From: Serratia plymuthica
Lineage (GTDB): Bacteria; Pseudomonadota; Gammaproteobacteria; Enterobacterales; Enterobacteriaceae
Assembly (NCBI RefSeq): GCF_018336935.1
Contig: NZ_CP068771.1
Location: 1,488,001 to 1,552,000, forward strand
Length of the DNA: 64,000 nucleotides
Direction of reading: 5' to 3'
Part shown: positions 44,793-55,000 of the stretch, piece after piece
Layout: each line of letters starts with the position of its first letter
How positions within the stretch are numbered: position 1 is the stretch's first letter
The notes under the pieces: generated by a model
What the model was told of the DNA's origin: nothing
Databases searched by the model: none
What the model saw: only the letters and a program-made list of their open reading frames with translations
Position numbers and translations under genes: made by a program

Positions 44793-46019
44793 ATGCTCAC
44801 CCCGGTTATTTCTCTTGCCGCCGCCCGCGCGCTTCATCTTGCCGCACAAGGGCTGTTATCCCCGATTAAACGCAAAGCCAAACCTGACGACGTGGTTACC
44901 GCCATCCAGCGTATGGGATTGCTGCAAATCGATACCATCAGCGTTGTTGCTCGCAGCCCCTATCTGGTGCTGTTCAGCCGCCTGGGCGACTATCAGCCGG
45001 AATGGCTGGAACAGGCGCTGGCCAGCCGTCTGCTGTTCGAGTATTGGGCGCATGAAGCCTGTTTTTTACCCATCGAAGATTTTGGTCTGTTGCGTCACCG
45101 CATGCTGCATCCGCAGGGTATGGGTTGGAAATATTCTGAAGAGTGGGTGCAAAAGCACCAGGCGGCAATGGACGATCTGCTATTGCATATCGAAGCCGGC
45201 GGGCCGGTGCGTTCGGCGGATTTTAATGCCGAGAAGAAAGGAAATAGCGGTTGGTGGGATTGGAAGCCGGAAAAGCGCCATCTCGAAATCTTGTTCACCG
45301 CCGGTAAACTGATGGTGGCTGAACGGCGTAATTTTCATCGTGTCTACGATCTGACCGAAAGGCTACTGCCTCACTGGGATGATGAGCGTCATGCGTTACC
45401 TGCGGGTCATGCGCAGCAGGAAATGCTCAGCAGAACTTGTCGTTATCTGGGGATTTTCAGGGCTGAATGGTTGGCGGACTACTACCGTCTGAAGCGAGTT
45501 GCGCCGAAAAAGCTGCTGGCATCGCTACAGCAACAGGGCGAAATAGTGCCGGTGGTCATTGAGGGGTTGGAAGGCGATTTTTACGTGCATCATTCGCTGG
45601 CGCAAGAACTGCAACTGGCAGAACAGGGGGCGCTAAAATCCAGTGTGACCACCTTGCTTTCTCCGTTTGACCCCGTGGTTTGGGATCGCCGACGTGCGCT
45701 GGAGCTGTTCGATTTTGATTACCGGCTGGAGTGCTATACACCGAAGGCGAAGCGACAGTATGGTTATTTTACCTTGCCGGTGTTGCAACGTGGCGAGTTG
45801 ATTGGCCGTATCGATGCAAAAATGCATCGACGACAGGGCATTTTTGAAATTATCAGTTTCCATCCGCAGGCCAAAATTCGCTTTGGTAAACAGCGTGTGC
45901 AGGATCTCCGGCAGGCAATTACCCGCAGTGCAAAATGGCACGGGGCCAAACAGGTGACGCTGGGGGATATTCCGGCGCAACTTTCCCAGGAATGGGGGGA
46001 AGGCTGGGAAATGGAATAA
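44793..46019 (+). CDS. ycaQ: YcaQ, DNA glycosylase for interstrand crosslinks
   Basis: HTH_42 (AlkZ-like) family protein; the E. coli enzyme unhooks interstrand crosslinks by base excision. The 408 residues contain the catalytic QxD motif as LLQIDTISV (about residue 45), winged-helix segments, and the family blocks EYWAHEACFLP, GWKYSEEW, LSPFDPVVWDRRRALELFDFDYRLE in part and KRQYGYFTLPVL. I choose the ATG at 44793 (MLTPVISLAAARALHLA), as in E. coli; the TTG at 44781 adds four residues. In E. coli it lies directly after lpxK. Confidence 0.92.
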   Translation: MLTPVISLAAARALHLAAQGLLSPIKRKAKPDDVVTAIQRMGLLQIDTISVVARSPYLVLFSRLGDYQPEWLEQALASRLLFEYWAHEACFLPIEDFGLLRHRMLHPQGMGWKYSEEWVQKHQAAMDDLLLHIEAGGPVRSADFNAEKKGNSGWWDWKPEKRHLEILFTAGKLMVAERRNFHRVYDLTERLLPHWDDERHALPAGHAQQEMLSRTCRYLGIFRAEWLADYYRLKRVAPKKLLASLQQQGEIVPVVIEGLEGDFYVHHSLAQELQLAEQGALKSSVTTLLSPFDPVVWDRRRALELFDFDYRLECYTPKAKRQYGYFTLPVLQRGELIGRIDAKMHRRQGIFEIISFHPQAKIRFGKQRVQDLRQAITRSAKWHGAKQVTLGDIPAQLSQEWGEGWEME

Positions 46020-46151
46020 CGAACGGCGTCGTCAGCGTGGGTAAAACGAATTTTCAGCGCCGCTCGTTACAATCAGATAGATGCCTCAGTTGCTGAAATT
46101 GGCGAACAGGGCGATGATTTTGTGAATACGTTTAATCATGGATGGTTTTTT

Positions 46152-46167
46152 TGTGATTTGCATCACA
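46152..46167. promoter_or_regulatory. Perfect CRP-binding site upstream of ycaR-kdsB
   Basis: TGTGA-TTTGCA-TCACA matches the CRP consensus at all ten core bases, with A/T flanks on both sides. A TAAAAT (46213-46218) that could be a -10 lies downstream, placing the site at about -65 to the likely start. It is 136 bases before ycaR and 133 bases after ycaQ. Confidence 0.75.
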
Positions 46168-46302
46168 AAATTCTACGCTTGCATCGCCGTCAATTCAATC
46201 CCGGAGTCAGATTAAAATGCAGCGGTAAAACAGCCGGTGATTAACCTGCCGCATAGCGTTATGCTATTCTCACGCACTTTAGATCTCCACCCTGGAGGAA
46301 GC

Positions 46303-46485
46303 ATGGACCACCGTTTACTCGAAATCGTTGCCTGCCCGGTCTGCAACGGTAAGCTCTATTTCAATAAAGAAAATCAGGAACTGGTCTGCAAAGTGGACGG
46401 CCTTGCCTATCCGCTGCGTGACGGCATTCCCGTTCTGCTGGAAAACGAAGCGCGTGCGCTGTCATTGGATGAGAAACACGCATGA
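46303..46485 (+). CDS. ycaR: YcaR, Trm112-like small protein
   Basis: A 60-residue protein of the UPF0434/Trm112-like family; homologues are linked to tRNA methyltransferase partners in other branches, but the bacterial role is not settled. It has CPVCNGKL and a third Cys (LVCKVDG), consistent with a metal site, and the [11 protein letters not shown] end. The ATG at 46303 follows CTGGAGGA. It overlaps kdsB by four bases (ATGA), so they are coupled. Confidence 0.95.
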   Translation: MDHRLLEIVACPVCNGKLYFNKENQELVCKVDGLAYPLRDGIPVLLENEARALSLDEKHA

Positions 46486-47231
46486 GTTTTATCGCTATTA
46501 TTCCAGCCCGTTACGCATCAACCCGTTTGCCGGGCAAACCCTTGGCCGATATTCACGGTAAGCCAATGGTCGTGCACGTAATGGAACGTGCGCGTGAATC
46601 CGGCGCCAGCCGCGTTATCGTAGCGACCGATCACCCCGAGGTGGCCGAAGCGGTCAAAGCCGCCGGTGGCGAAGTGTGCATGACCAGTCCGCATCATCAT
46701 TCCGGCACCGAACGCCTGGCGGAAGTGATCGAGCACTATGGTTTTGCCGATGACGAAATCATCGTTAACGTGCAGGGTGACGAACCGATGATCCCGCCGG
46801 TCATTGTGCGCCAGGTGGCAGAAAACCTGGCAGCCAGCCAGGCCGGCATGGCCACTCTTGCGGTACCGATCGACAGCGCGGAAGAAGCCTTTAACCCCAA
46901 TGCCGTCAAAGTAGTGATGGATGCGCAGGGTTACGCGCTCTATTTTTCACGCGCGACTATTCCCTGGGATCGGGAACGTTTTGCTCAATCCAAAGAAAGT
47001 ATCGGCGACAGCTTGCTGCGCCACATCGGCATTTACGCCTATCGTGCCGGTTTTGTGCGCCGTTATGTCAGTTGGGCGCCAAGCCAGCTGGAGCAAATTG
47101 AGCTGCTGGAGCAACTGCGGGTGCTGTGGTACGGTGAAAAAATCCACGTGGCGGTCGCTAAAGCCATTCCGACCGTGGGTGTTGATACGCCGGAAGATCT
47201 GCAGCGCGTGCGCGACAGCATCAAAGGCTGA
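46482..47231 (+). CDS. kdsB: CMP-KDO synthetase
   Basis: Activates KDO with CTP for lipopolysaccharide inner core. The 249 residues begin with the nucleotide-binding stretch [16 protein letters not shown], followed by [23 protein letters not shown] and [12 protein letters not shown], then [14 protein letters not shown] at the end, all of the KdsB family. The ATG overlaps the ycaR stop. The pair shares its LPS context with msbA-lpxK close by. Confidence 0.97.
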   Translation: MSFIAIIPARYASTRLPGKPLADIHGKPMVVHVMERARESGASRVIVATDHPEVAEAVKAAGGEVCMTSPHHHSGTERLAEVIEHYGFADDEIIVNVQGDEPMIPPVIVRQVAENLAASQAGMATLAVPIDSAEEAFNPNAVKVVMDAQGYALYFSRATIPWDRERFAQSKESIGDSLLRHIGIYAYRAGFVRRYVSWAPSQLEQIELLEQLRVLWYGEKIHVAVAKAIPTVGVDTPEDLQRVRDSIKG

Positions 47232-47379
47232 GCATTAAACGCCGGCATGCCACCTGGCGTGTCGGCAGTACAATTTCCCGCCTTTTTATCCCCATTTTGT
47301 TGATCTGCGTTGAAGCTTTTTTTTGCTTACCGTTCGATGATGTCAGCGTCTCCTCCTTATTTTTTGAGGTTATTTCCTT

Positions 47380-48276
47380 ATGGAGCAGTTACGCGCCGAA
47401 CTGAGCATTGTGCTGGGCGAATCTATCAGCCGGCTGGAACGCGTCAGCGAACAGCCTTATGCACACATGTATTCACTGTACGATCAACAGGGCCACGCGA
47501 TCCCGCTGATGGCAAAAAGCTTTGTCTGCCAGGGGATCGCCCAGCAGGAAGCCTATAAGCTGTCGATGCTGGCGCGTGAAGGCGATATCCGTCTGCCGAC
47601 GGTGTATGGCGTGGTCTATACCCATCAGGCGCCCTATAAAGAGATTCTGTTGGTCGAGCGTCTGCGGGGGGTATCGGTAGAGGCGCCGACGCGCACGCCG
47701 GATCGCTGGAATATGCTGATGGAACAAATCGTTGATGGCGTATTGGCTTGGCACCGTATTGACAGCCACGGTTGCGTCGGTACGGTTGACAGCACGCAGG
47801 AAAACGACTGGTTTTGTTGGTATCAGCAGCGGATCGAGGTGCTGTGGTCGACGCTCGGCAACCTCAACTCACCGCAGTTGACGATGGCCGATCGCCGCTT
47901 GTTGTACCGTACGCGAGAAGCGCTGACCCATTTTTTTGTCGGTTTCGACGACCCCTGTGTGCTGGTGCATGGCAATCTGTCGTTACGCAGTATGCTGAAG
48001 GATGCCAAAAGCGACCAACTGCTGGCGATGCTCAACCCTGGGATGATGCTGTGGGCCCCGCGCGAATATGAGCTGTTCCGGTTGTGCGAGACGGGGATGC
48101 CCAGCCAACTGATGTTTTATTATTTGCAGCGGGCCCCGGTATCGGAGTCGTTCCTGGTGCGGCGTTGGCTATATGGCGTGTGGGAGGCGGCAGGGCGCTT
48201 GATTCACACCGGCAAGTTGGACCGGCAGCTGTTTGACCATGCATCGAAACAGCTGCTGCCCTGGCTTGCGGGTTAA
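47380..48276 (+). CDS. ycbJ: YcbJ, aminoglycoside phosphotransferase-fold protein
   Basis: A 298-residue cytoplasmic protein matching E. coli YcbJ of unknown function. The fold resembles choline/aminoglycoside kinases: a catalytic-loop-like CVLVHGNLSLRSML (in part) with Asn in place of the usual Asp (HGD in active kinases) and DQLLAMLNPG later, where a metal Asp would be expected. It may therefore be an inactive kinase. It ends overlapping the convergent elyC by four bases (48273-48276). Confidence 0.9.
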   Translation: MEQLRAELSIVLGESISRLERVSEQPYAHMYSLYDQQGHAIPLMAKSFVCQGIAQQEAYKLSMLAREGDIRLPTVYGVVYTHQAPYKEILLVERLRGVSVEAPTRTPDRWNMLMEQIVDGVLAWHRIDSHGCVGTVDSTQENDWFCWYQQRIEVLWSTLGNLNSPQLTMADRRLLYRTREALTHFFVGFDDPCVLVHGNLSLRSMLKDAKSDQLLAMLNPGMMLWAPREYELFRLCETGMPSQLMFYYLQRAPVSESFLVRRWLYGVWEAAGRLIHTGKLDRQLFDHASKQLLPWLAG

Positions 48277-49049
48277 TCGACAGCGGCTTCATCTGCTCCT
48301 TTCAGCGATTGCCACAGGCTGCCCAGCGTTTCATACCAGGCACGTTCGCTGTGGCCCAGGAACATGGCCGAAGGTACCACGCGATCCCAAATGTTCAGCC
48401 TTGAGCTGATGGCCAACTGATTGGCCGGCGCCGGGATAGGGTGCAGCCCTTTGGCTTCAAAAAAGCGCATTGCCCGCGGCAAATGGTTGGCGGAGGTCAC
48501 CAAAATAAACGGTTGCCGGCCGACCAGCTTCGACACCTGCAACGCTTCCTGCTCGGTATCCATCGGGCGATCCAATAACACCATATCGCTACGCGGCACC
48601 CCCAGGCTTTCCGCTACCCGCGCCGCTGTTGCTGCGTTGCTCAAGGTATTGGCGCCGCCGGCACCGGTGAACACCATCTTGCTCCCCGGATGCGCGAGAT
48701 ATAAGCGCACGCCCTCCGTCACTCGTGGCAGGCTGTTACCTATCAGATTGGAGCTGGGAGCCCAATCCGGGTTAAAGGTATAGCCGCCGCCCAGCACCAC
48801 GATATAATTCACCTGATCATTGCCACGATAGGTTACATATTCAGACTCTATAGGTCGCAACAGGCGATCGGCCACTGGTTGCAGGCTGAAAAGCAGTAAA
48901 AACAGCCAGCTCAGTGATAAAATTACTCTGCCGCTTTTTTGCCAGCGGGTGAACCACAGCAGCAACAGCGCCAGCCCCATCAACAGCAGCAGCGCAGGTA
49001 ACGGCATTAAAATGGCGCCAATGAACTTTTTCAGGTTGAACAGCATCAA
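48273..49049 (-). CDS. elyC: ElyC (YcbC), envelope biogenesis factor, DUF218
   Basis: Inner-membrane protein; in E. coli its loss impairs peptidoglycan synthesis at low temperature by disturbing undecaprenyl-phosphate lipid carrier use. The 258 residues begin with two hydrophobic helices (about residues 10-65), then the DUF218 domain with IVVLGGGYTFNPD, MVFTGAGGANT and FILVTSANHLPRAM. It is convergent with ycbJ and divergent from cmoM. The start ATG is at 49049. Confidence 0.94.
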   Translation of the reverse strand: MMLFNLKKFIGAILMPLPALLLLMGLALLLLWFTRWQKSGRVILSLSWLFLLLFSLQPVADRLLRPIESEYVTYRGNDQVNYIVVLGGGYTFNPDWAPSSNLIGNSLPRVTEGVRLYLAHPGSKMVFTGAGGANTLSNAATAARVAESLGVPRSDMVLLDRPMDTEQEALQVSKLVGRQPFILVTSANHLPRAMRFFEAKGLHPIPAPANQLAISSRLNIWDRVVPSAMFLGHSERAWYETLGSLWQSLKGADEAAVD

Positions 49050-49197
49050 AAATCAGGTCCTTTTGGGCGAAAAAACGACATCCGGGCACAATCAGGCCGC
49101 AAGAAGATTCATTCTAAGCCAGTCTGTGCCAAAATAGCAGGTTTGAATGGGCTGGCGCTTTGCCCCCATCAGGATAAGATCAGCGGAGCCGTTGTCC

Positions 49198-49983
49198 ATG
49201 CAGGATCGCAATTTTGACGATATTGCTGAAAAGTTTGCGCGTAATATTTACGGCACCACCAAAGGGAAGATCCGTCAGGCGGTAGTCTGGCAGGACCTGA
49301 CCACGCTGCTGGCCCAGTTGCCGCAGCGGCCGCTGCGCATTCTGGATGCCGGCGGCGGCGAAGGCCACCTGGCTTGTCAACTGGCAGAATTAGGACATCA
49401 GGTGTTGTTGTGCGATCTTTCAGGTGAGATGATCCAACGCGCTGCGCAACTGGCCGAACAGAAAGGTGTGAGCCAGAACATGCAATTCATACAAAGTTCA
49501 GCGCAGGATATTGGTCAGCACTTGGAACAGCCGGTTGATCTGATATTGTTCCATGCGGTGCTTGAATGGATTGCTGAACCTGAGGTGGCGTTGCAGGCGT
49601 TGTTCAACTGCCTGTTACCCGGCGGCGCGCTGTCATTGATGTTCTTTAATGCCAATGGCCTCTTGATGCGCAACGTGGTGTTGGGTAATTTCCAACTGGT
49701 GAATCCCGAGGTCAGAAGGCGCAGAAAGCGCTCTTTGTCGCCGCAGTATCCGCACAGCCCGCCGCAGGTGTATGGCTGGTTGGAGCAAATGGGCATGCGC
49801 ATCAGCGGGAAAACCGGGGTGCGGGTGTTCCACGATTATCTGCAGAGCAGGCAGCTACAGACGCAAAAATTTGAAGAGTTACTGGCGCTTGAACAGCACT
49901 ATTGCCGGCAGGAGCCGTACGTGAGTTTGGGGCGCTATATTCACGTCATGGCGCATAAACCAAACCTGAAGGACGAACTATGA
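49198..49983 (+). CDS. cmoM: CmoM (SmtA), tRNA carboxymethyluridine methyltransferase
   Basis: SAM-dependent enzyme that makes mcmo5U34 in certain tRNAs. The 261 residues show the Rossmann motif [16 protein letters not shown] and [10 protein letters not shown], then [11 protein letters not shown] and [11 protein letters not shown] typical of the family. The ATG at 49198 ([13 protein letters not shown]) matches E. coli; the 17 codons upstream are not coding. It overlaps mukF by four bases and leads the cmoM-mukFEB operon. Confidence 0.96.
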   Translation: MQDRNFDDIAEKFARNIYGTTKGKIRQAVVWQDLTTLLAQLPQRPLRILDAGGGEGHLACQLAELGHQVLLCDLSGEMIQRAAQLAEQKGVSQNMQFIQSSAQDIGQHLEQPVDLILFHAVLEWIAEPEVALQALFNCLLPGGALSLMFFNANGLLMRNVVLGNFQLVNPEVRRRRKRSLSPQYPHSPPQVYGWLEQMGMRISGKTGVRVFHDYLQSRQLQTQKFEELLALEQHYCRQEPYVSLGRYIHVMAHKPNLKDEL

Positions 49984-51302
49984 GTGAATTTTCCCAGACA
50001 GTACCCGAACTGGTCGCCTGGGCACGGAAAAATGATTTCTCTATTTCGCTCCCTACGGAGCGTCTCGCGTTTTTGCTCGCTATCGCCACCCTTAACGGCG
50101 AGCGGCTGGACGGCGAGATGAGCGAAGGTGAGCTGGTTGATGCATTTCGCCATGTCAGCAAGGGTTTCGAACAGACGCATGAAACGGTGGCGGTCCGCGC
50201 CAACAATGCGATTAACGACATGGTGCGCCAGCGCCTGTTAAACCGCTTTACCAGCGAACTGGCAGACGGTAACGCCATTTATCGTCTGACGCCGCTGGGC
50301 ATAGGTATCACCGATTACTACATCCGTCAGCGCGAATTCTCTACGTTGCGCCTGTCGATGCAGCTGTCGATCGTGGCGGAGGAGCTAAAGCGCGCCGCCG
50401 ACGCCGCCGAAGAGGGCGGGGATGATTTCCATTGGCACCGCAACGTGTTTGCACCGCTGAAATATTCGGTGGCGGAAATCTTCGACAGTATCGACATGAC
50501 CCAGCGGCTGATGGATGAACAACAGCAGGGCGTGAAGGACGATATCGCGGCATTGTTGAACCAGGACTGGCGGGCGGCTATCTCCAGTTGCGAAATGCTG
50601 TTGTCCGAGACTTCCGGCACCTTGCGCGAGCTGCAGGATACGCTGGAAGCGGCGGGCGACAAGCTGCAGGCCAACCTGTTGCGCATTCAGGATGCGACGC
50701 TGGGTGGGATGGAACTGGGCTTCGTCGACAAACTGGTGTTCGATCTGCAAAACAAGCTTGACCGCATTATCAGTTGGGGCCAACAGGCGATTGACCTGTG
50801 GATCGGTTACGACCGCCACGTGCATAAATTTATCCGTACCGCGATCGACATGGATAAGAACCGTGTGTTCGCTCAGCGTTTGCGCCAATCGGTGCAAAAC
50901 TATTTCGACAACCCATGGACGCTGACCCACGCCTCCGCCTCTCGTCTGCTGGATATGCGCGACGAAGAACTGGCGTTGCGCAGCGAGGAAGTGACCGGGG
51001 AACTGCCGCCGGATCTGGAGTTCGAAGAGTTCAGCGAGCTCCGCGAACAGCTGGCGGCAATGATCGAACAGGCGCTGAAGATTTATCAGGAACAACAGAT
51101 GCCGCTCAATTTAGGGGCGGTAATGCGCGATTATCTGGCGCAATATCCGCGTGCGCGTCATTTTGACGTGGCACGTTTAGTGGTCGACCAGGCTGTGCGC
51201 CTTGGTGTGGCTGAAGCAGATTTTTCAGGGTTGCCGGCACAATGGCAGGCAATCAATGATTACGGAGCCAAGGTCCAGGCCCATGTCATCGACAAATATT
51301 GA
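49980..51302 (+). CDS. mukF: MukF, condensin kleisin subunit
   Basis: Links the two MukB heads in the MukBEF condensin, which compacts and segregates the chromosome. The 440 residues are the E. coli length, with an N-terminal winged-helix domain (about 1-115), a long helical middle and the C-terminal winged helix that binds the MukB head. The ATG overlaps the cmoM stop (ATGA), and the end overlaps mukE by 20 bases. Confidence 0.96.
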   Translation: MSEFSQTVPELVAWARKNDFSISLPTERLAFLLAIATLNGERLDGEMSEGELVDAFRHVSKGFEQTHETVAVRANNAINDMVRQRLLNRFTSELADGNAIYRLTPLGIGITDYYIRQREFSTLRLSMQLSIVAEELKRAADAAEEGGDDFHWHRNVFAPLKYSVAEIFDSIDMTQRLMDEQQQGVKDDIAALLNQDWRAAISSCEMLLSETSGTLRELQDTLEAAGDKLQANLLRIQDATLGGMELGFVDKLVFDLQNKLDRIISWGQQAIDLWIGYDRHVHKFIRTAIDMDKNRVFAQRLRQSVQNYFDNPWTLTHASASRLLDMRDEELALRSEEVTGELPPDLEFEEFSELREQLAAMIEQALKIYQEQQMPLNLGAVMRDYLAQYPRARHFDVARLVVDQAVRLGVAEADFSGLPAQWQAINDYGAKVQAHVIDKY

Positions 51303-52011
51303 ACAAGTAATGCCAGTCAAGCTGGCCAAGGCATTGTCTAACGCGCTGTTTCCTGCGCTCGACAGCCAACTGCGTGCGGGTCGTCACATCGGTATCGATG
51401 AGCTGGACAACCATGCCTTCTTAATGGATTTCCAGGACGAGCTGGAAGAATTTTACACCCGCTACAGCGTGGAACTGATCCGTGCGCCGGAAGGGTTTTT
51501 CTACCTGCGCCCGCGTTCCACTACCCTGATCCCGCGTTCGGTATTGTCCGAACTGGACATGATGGTGGGAAAAATCCTGTGTTATCTCTATCTCAGCCCC
51601 GAGCGCCTGGCGCATGAGGGGATCTTCAGCCATCAGGAGCTGTACGACGAGCTGCTGAGCCTGGCGGATGAGACCAAATTGCTGAAGTTCGTTAACCAGC
51701 GCTCCACCGGCTCGGATCTCGATCGTCAGAAACTGCACGAAAAAGTGCGTACCTCGCTGAATCGCCTGCGTCGTCTGGGCATGGTCTATTTCATGGGCAA
51801 TGACAGCAGCAAGTTCCGCATCACCGAAGCCGTGTTCCGCTTTGGCGCCGACGTGCGCAGCGGTGACGATCCGCGTGAAGCGCAACTGCGCATGATTCGT
51901 GACGGTGAGGCGATGCCGGTTGAAAACAGCTTGTCGCTGAATGACGAGAGCGAAGCTGAAGACCAGCAGGTTGATAACACTCCGGACAGTGCAGAGGATG
52001 AACAGGAATGA
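51283..52011 (+). CDS. mukE: MukE, condensin KITE subunit
   Basis: Winged-helix protein that binds MukF in the MukBEF complex. The 242 residues carry the family blocks [28 protein letters not shown] (in part), [14 protein letters not shown] and [18 protein letters not shown] in part, ending in an acidic tail slightly longer than in E. coli (234). The ATG at 51283 lies 20 bases inside mukF and gives the conserved [12 protein letters not shown]. It overlaps mukB by four bases. Confidence 0.96.
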   Translation: MSSTNIEQVMPVKLAKALSNALFPALDSQLRAGRHIGIDELDNHAFLMDFQDELEEFYTRYSVELIRAPEGFFYLRPRSTTLIPRSVLSELDMMVGKILCYLYLSPERLAHEGIFSHQELYDELLSLADETKLLKFVNQRSTGSDLDRQKLHEKVRTSLNRLRRLGMVYFMGNDSSKFRITEAVFRFGADVRSGDDPREAQLRMIRDGEAMPVENSLSLNDESEAEDQQVDNTPDSAEDEQE

Positions 52012-55000
52012 TTGAACGCGGTAAATTTCGCTCGCTGACGCTGGTCAACTGGAACGGCTTTTTTGCCCGTACTTTTGATCTGGATGAGCTGGTGACCACG
52101 CTGTCCGGCGGTAACGGGGCCGGGAAATCCACCACTATGGCGGCTTTCGTCACCGCGCTGATCCCCGATTTGACGCTGCTGCACTTTCGTAACACCACCG
52201 AAGCCGGCGCCACCAGCGGTTCGCGCGACAAGGGCTTGCACGGCAAGCTGCGCGCCGGGGTCTGTTACTCCACGCTGGATGTGATCAATTCACGCCATCA
52301 GCGCGTGGTGGTCGGTGTGCGTCTGCAGCAGGTGGCCGGCCGCGATCGCAAGGTGGACATCAAGCCGTTCACCATTCAGGGCCTGCCGACCGCGGTACAG
52401 CCGACTGAACTGCTGACCCAAACGGTAGGCGAGCGCCAGGCGCGCGTGCTGACGTTGCAGGAACTGAAAGAGCGCGTCGAAGAGATGGAAGGCGTGCAGT
52501 TCAAGCAGTTCAACTCGATCACCGACTACCATTCCTTAATGTTCGATCTGGGCGTGATCCCGAAACGCCTGCGTTCGTCCGCCGATCGCAGCAAGTTTTA
52601 CCGCCTGATCGAAGCCTCGCTCTACGGCGGGATTTCCAGCGCCATCACCCGCTCGCTGCGTGACTATTTGCTGCCGGAGAACAGCGGCGTGCGCAAGGCG
52701 TTCCAGGATATGGAAGCAGCGCTGCGCGAAAACCGCATGACGTTGGAAGCGATTCGCGTCACTCAGTCGGACCGTGACCTGTTCAAACACCTGATCTCCG
52801 AAGCCACGTCCTACGTGGCGGCAGACTATATGCGCCATGCCAACGAGCGGCGCATTCATCTGGATGGCGCGCTGGCGCTGCGCAGCGATCTGCTGGGCAG
52901 CCGTAAACAGCTGGCCGCCGAGCAGTATCGCCACGTGGAAATGGCGCGTGAGCTGGCAGAGCAGAGCGGCGCGGAATCCGATTTGGAAACCGACTACCAG
53001 GCCGCCAGCGATCACCTGAATCTGGTGCAGACGGCGATGCGTCAGCAGGAAAAGATCGAGCGTTATGAGGGCGATCTGGAAGAGCTGACCTACCGCCTGG
53101 AAGAACAGAACGAAGTGGTTGCCGAGGCCAGTGAGCAGCAGGCCGAAAACGAAGCGCGCGCCGAGGCGGCCGAGCTGGAAGTGGATGAGCTGAAAAGCCA
53201 GCTTGCCGACTACCAGCAGGCGCTCGACGTGCAACAGACCCGCGCCATTCAGTATCAGCAGGCGTTGCAGGCATTGGAGCGCGCGCGTGGGCTGTGCCAA
53301 CTGCCGGAGCTGACTGCAGAAAATGCCGAACAGTGGCTGGATACCTTCCAGGCGCGTGAGCAGGAAGCGACGGAAGCGTTGCTGATGCTCGAACAGAAAC
53401 TGAGCGTGGCCGACGCCGCGCACGGCCAGTTTGAACAAGCTTATCAGCTGGTGGGTAAAATCGCCGGCCAGGTCAGCCGCAGCGAAGCCTGGCAATGCGC
53501 GCGCGAATTGTTGCGCGATTGGCCTTCGCAGCAGCACCTTGCCGAACGCGTACAGCCGCTGCGCATGCGCCTGAGCGAGCTGGAACAGCGTCTGCGCTCC
53601 CAACAAGATGCCGAGCGTCTGTTGCAGGAGTTCTGCAAGCGCCACGGCCAGGAGTATCAGCCGGACGATCTCGATGCGCTGTTGCAAGAGTTGGAAGAGC
53701 GTCTGGAGTCGCTGTCGCAGAGCGTCAGTGACGCCGGTGAGCGACGGATGGAAATGCGTCAGGAACTGGAACAGATCCAGCAGCGTATCCGTGAGCTGAC
53801 CGCCCGTGCGCCAGTCTGGCTGGCGGCACAGGATTCCCTGAGTCAGCTTAGCGAGCAGAGCGGTGAAGAGCTGGAAAACAGCCAGCAGGTGACCGAGTTC
53901 ATGCAGCAACTGCTGGAGCGCGAACGTGAAACCACCGTTGAGCGCGACGAAGTGGCTGCCCGCAAGCGCGAAGTTGAAGCGCAGATCGAGCGCCTTAGCC
54001 AGCCTGGCGGCGCCGAAGATCAGCGTCTGGTGACGTTGGCCGAACGTTTTGGCGGCGTGCTGCTCTCTGAAATTTACGACGATGTCACCATCGACGATGC
54101 ACCTTACTTCTCGGCGCTGTACGGCCCATCGCGTCACGCGATCGTAGTGCCGGATCTGTCGCTGGTGCGCGAGATGCTGGAGGGGCTCGAAGACTGCCCG
54201 GAAGATCTCTATCTGATCGAAGGGGATCCGCAGTCGTTCGATGACAGCGTGTTCGCCGTCGAAGAGCAAGACAGAGCGGTGTTGGTGAAAACCGCCGATC
54301 GTCAATGGCGTTATTCGCGTTACCCGGAAGTGCCGCTGTTTGGCCGCGCCGCGCGTGAAAATCGCCTGGAAGTGCTGCATGCCGAGCGTGAAACGTTGGC
54401 TGAGCGCTACGCGACCTTGTCGTTCGACGTGCAAAAGACCCAGCGTTCGCATCAGGCTTTCAGCCGCTTTATCGGCTCCCATCTGGCGGTGGCGTTTGAC
54501 GCCGATCCGGAAGCAGAAATCCGTGGCCTCAATTCCCGTCGCGGTGAAATCGAGCGTGCGCTGAATAACCATGAAGCGCAGAACCAGCAGCAGCGGCAGC
54601 AGTACGATCAGGCGAAAGAGGGCATCTCGGCGCTCAACCGCCTGATGCCGTTGGTGTCACTGTTGAACGACGACACCCTGCAGGACCGGGTGGAAGAGAT
54701 CCGCGAAGAGCTGGAAGAGTCGCAGGATGCCGCGCGCCATATTCAGCAACACGGCGTCTCCCTGGCCAAGCTGGAACCTTTGCTGTCGGTGTTGCAAAGC
54801 GATCCGCAACAGCATGAACAGCTGCAGCAGGATTACGCCCAGGCGCAGAGCGTACAGCGCCAGGCCAAGCAGCAGGCGTTTGCTCTGATCGAAGTGGTAC
54901 AGCGTCGTGCGCACTTTGGTTATACCGACTCCGCCGGCATGCAGAACGCCAATAACGATCTTAACGACAAGCTGCGTCAGCGTCTGGAGCATGCGGAAGC

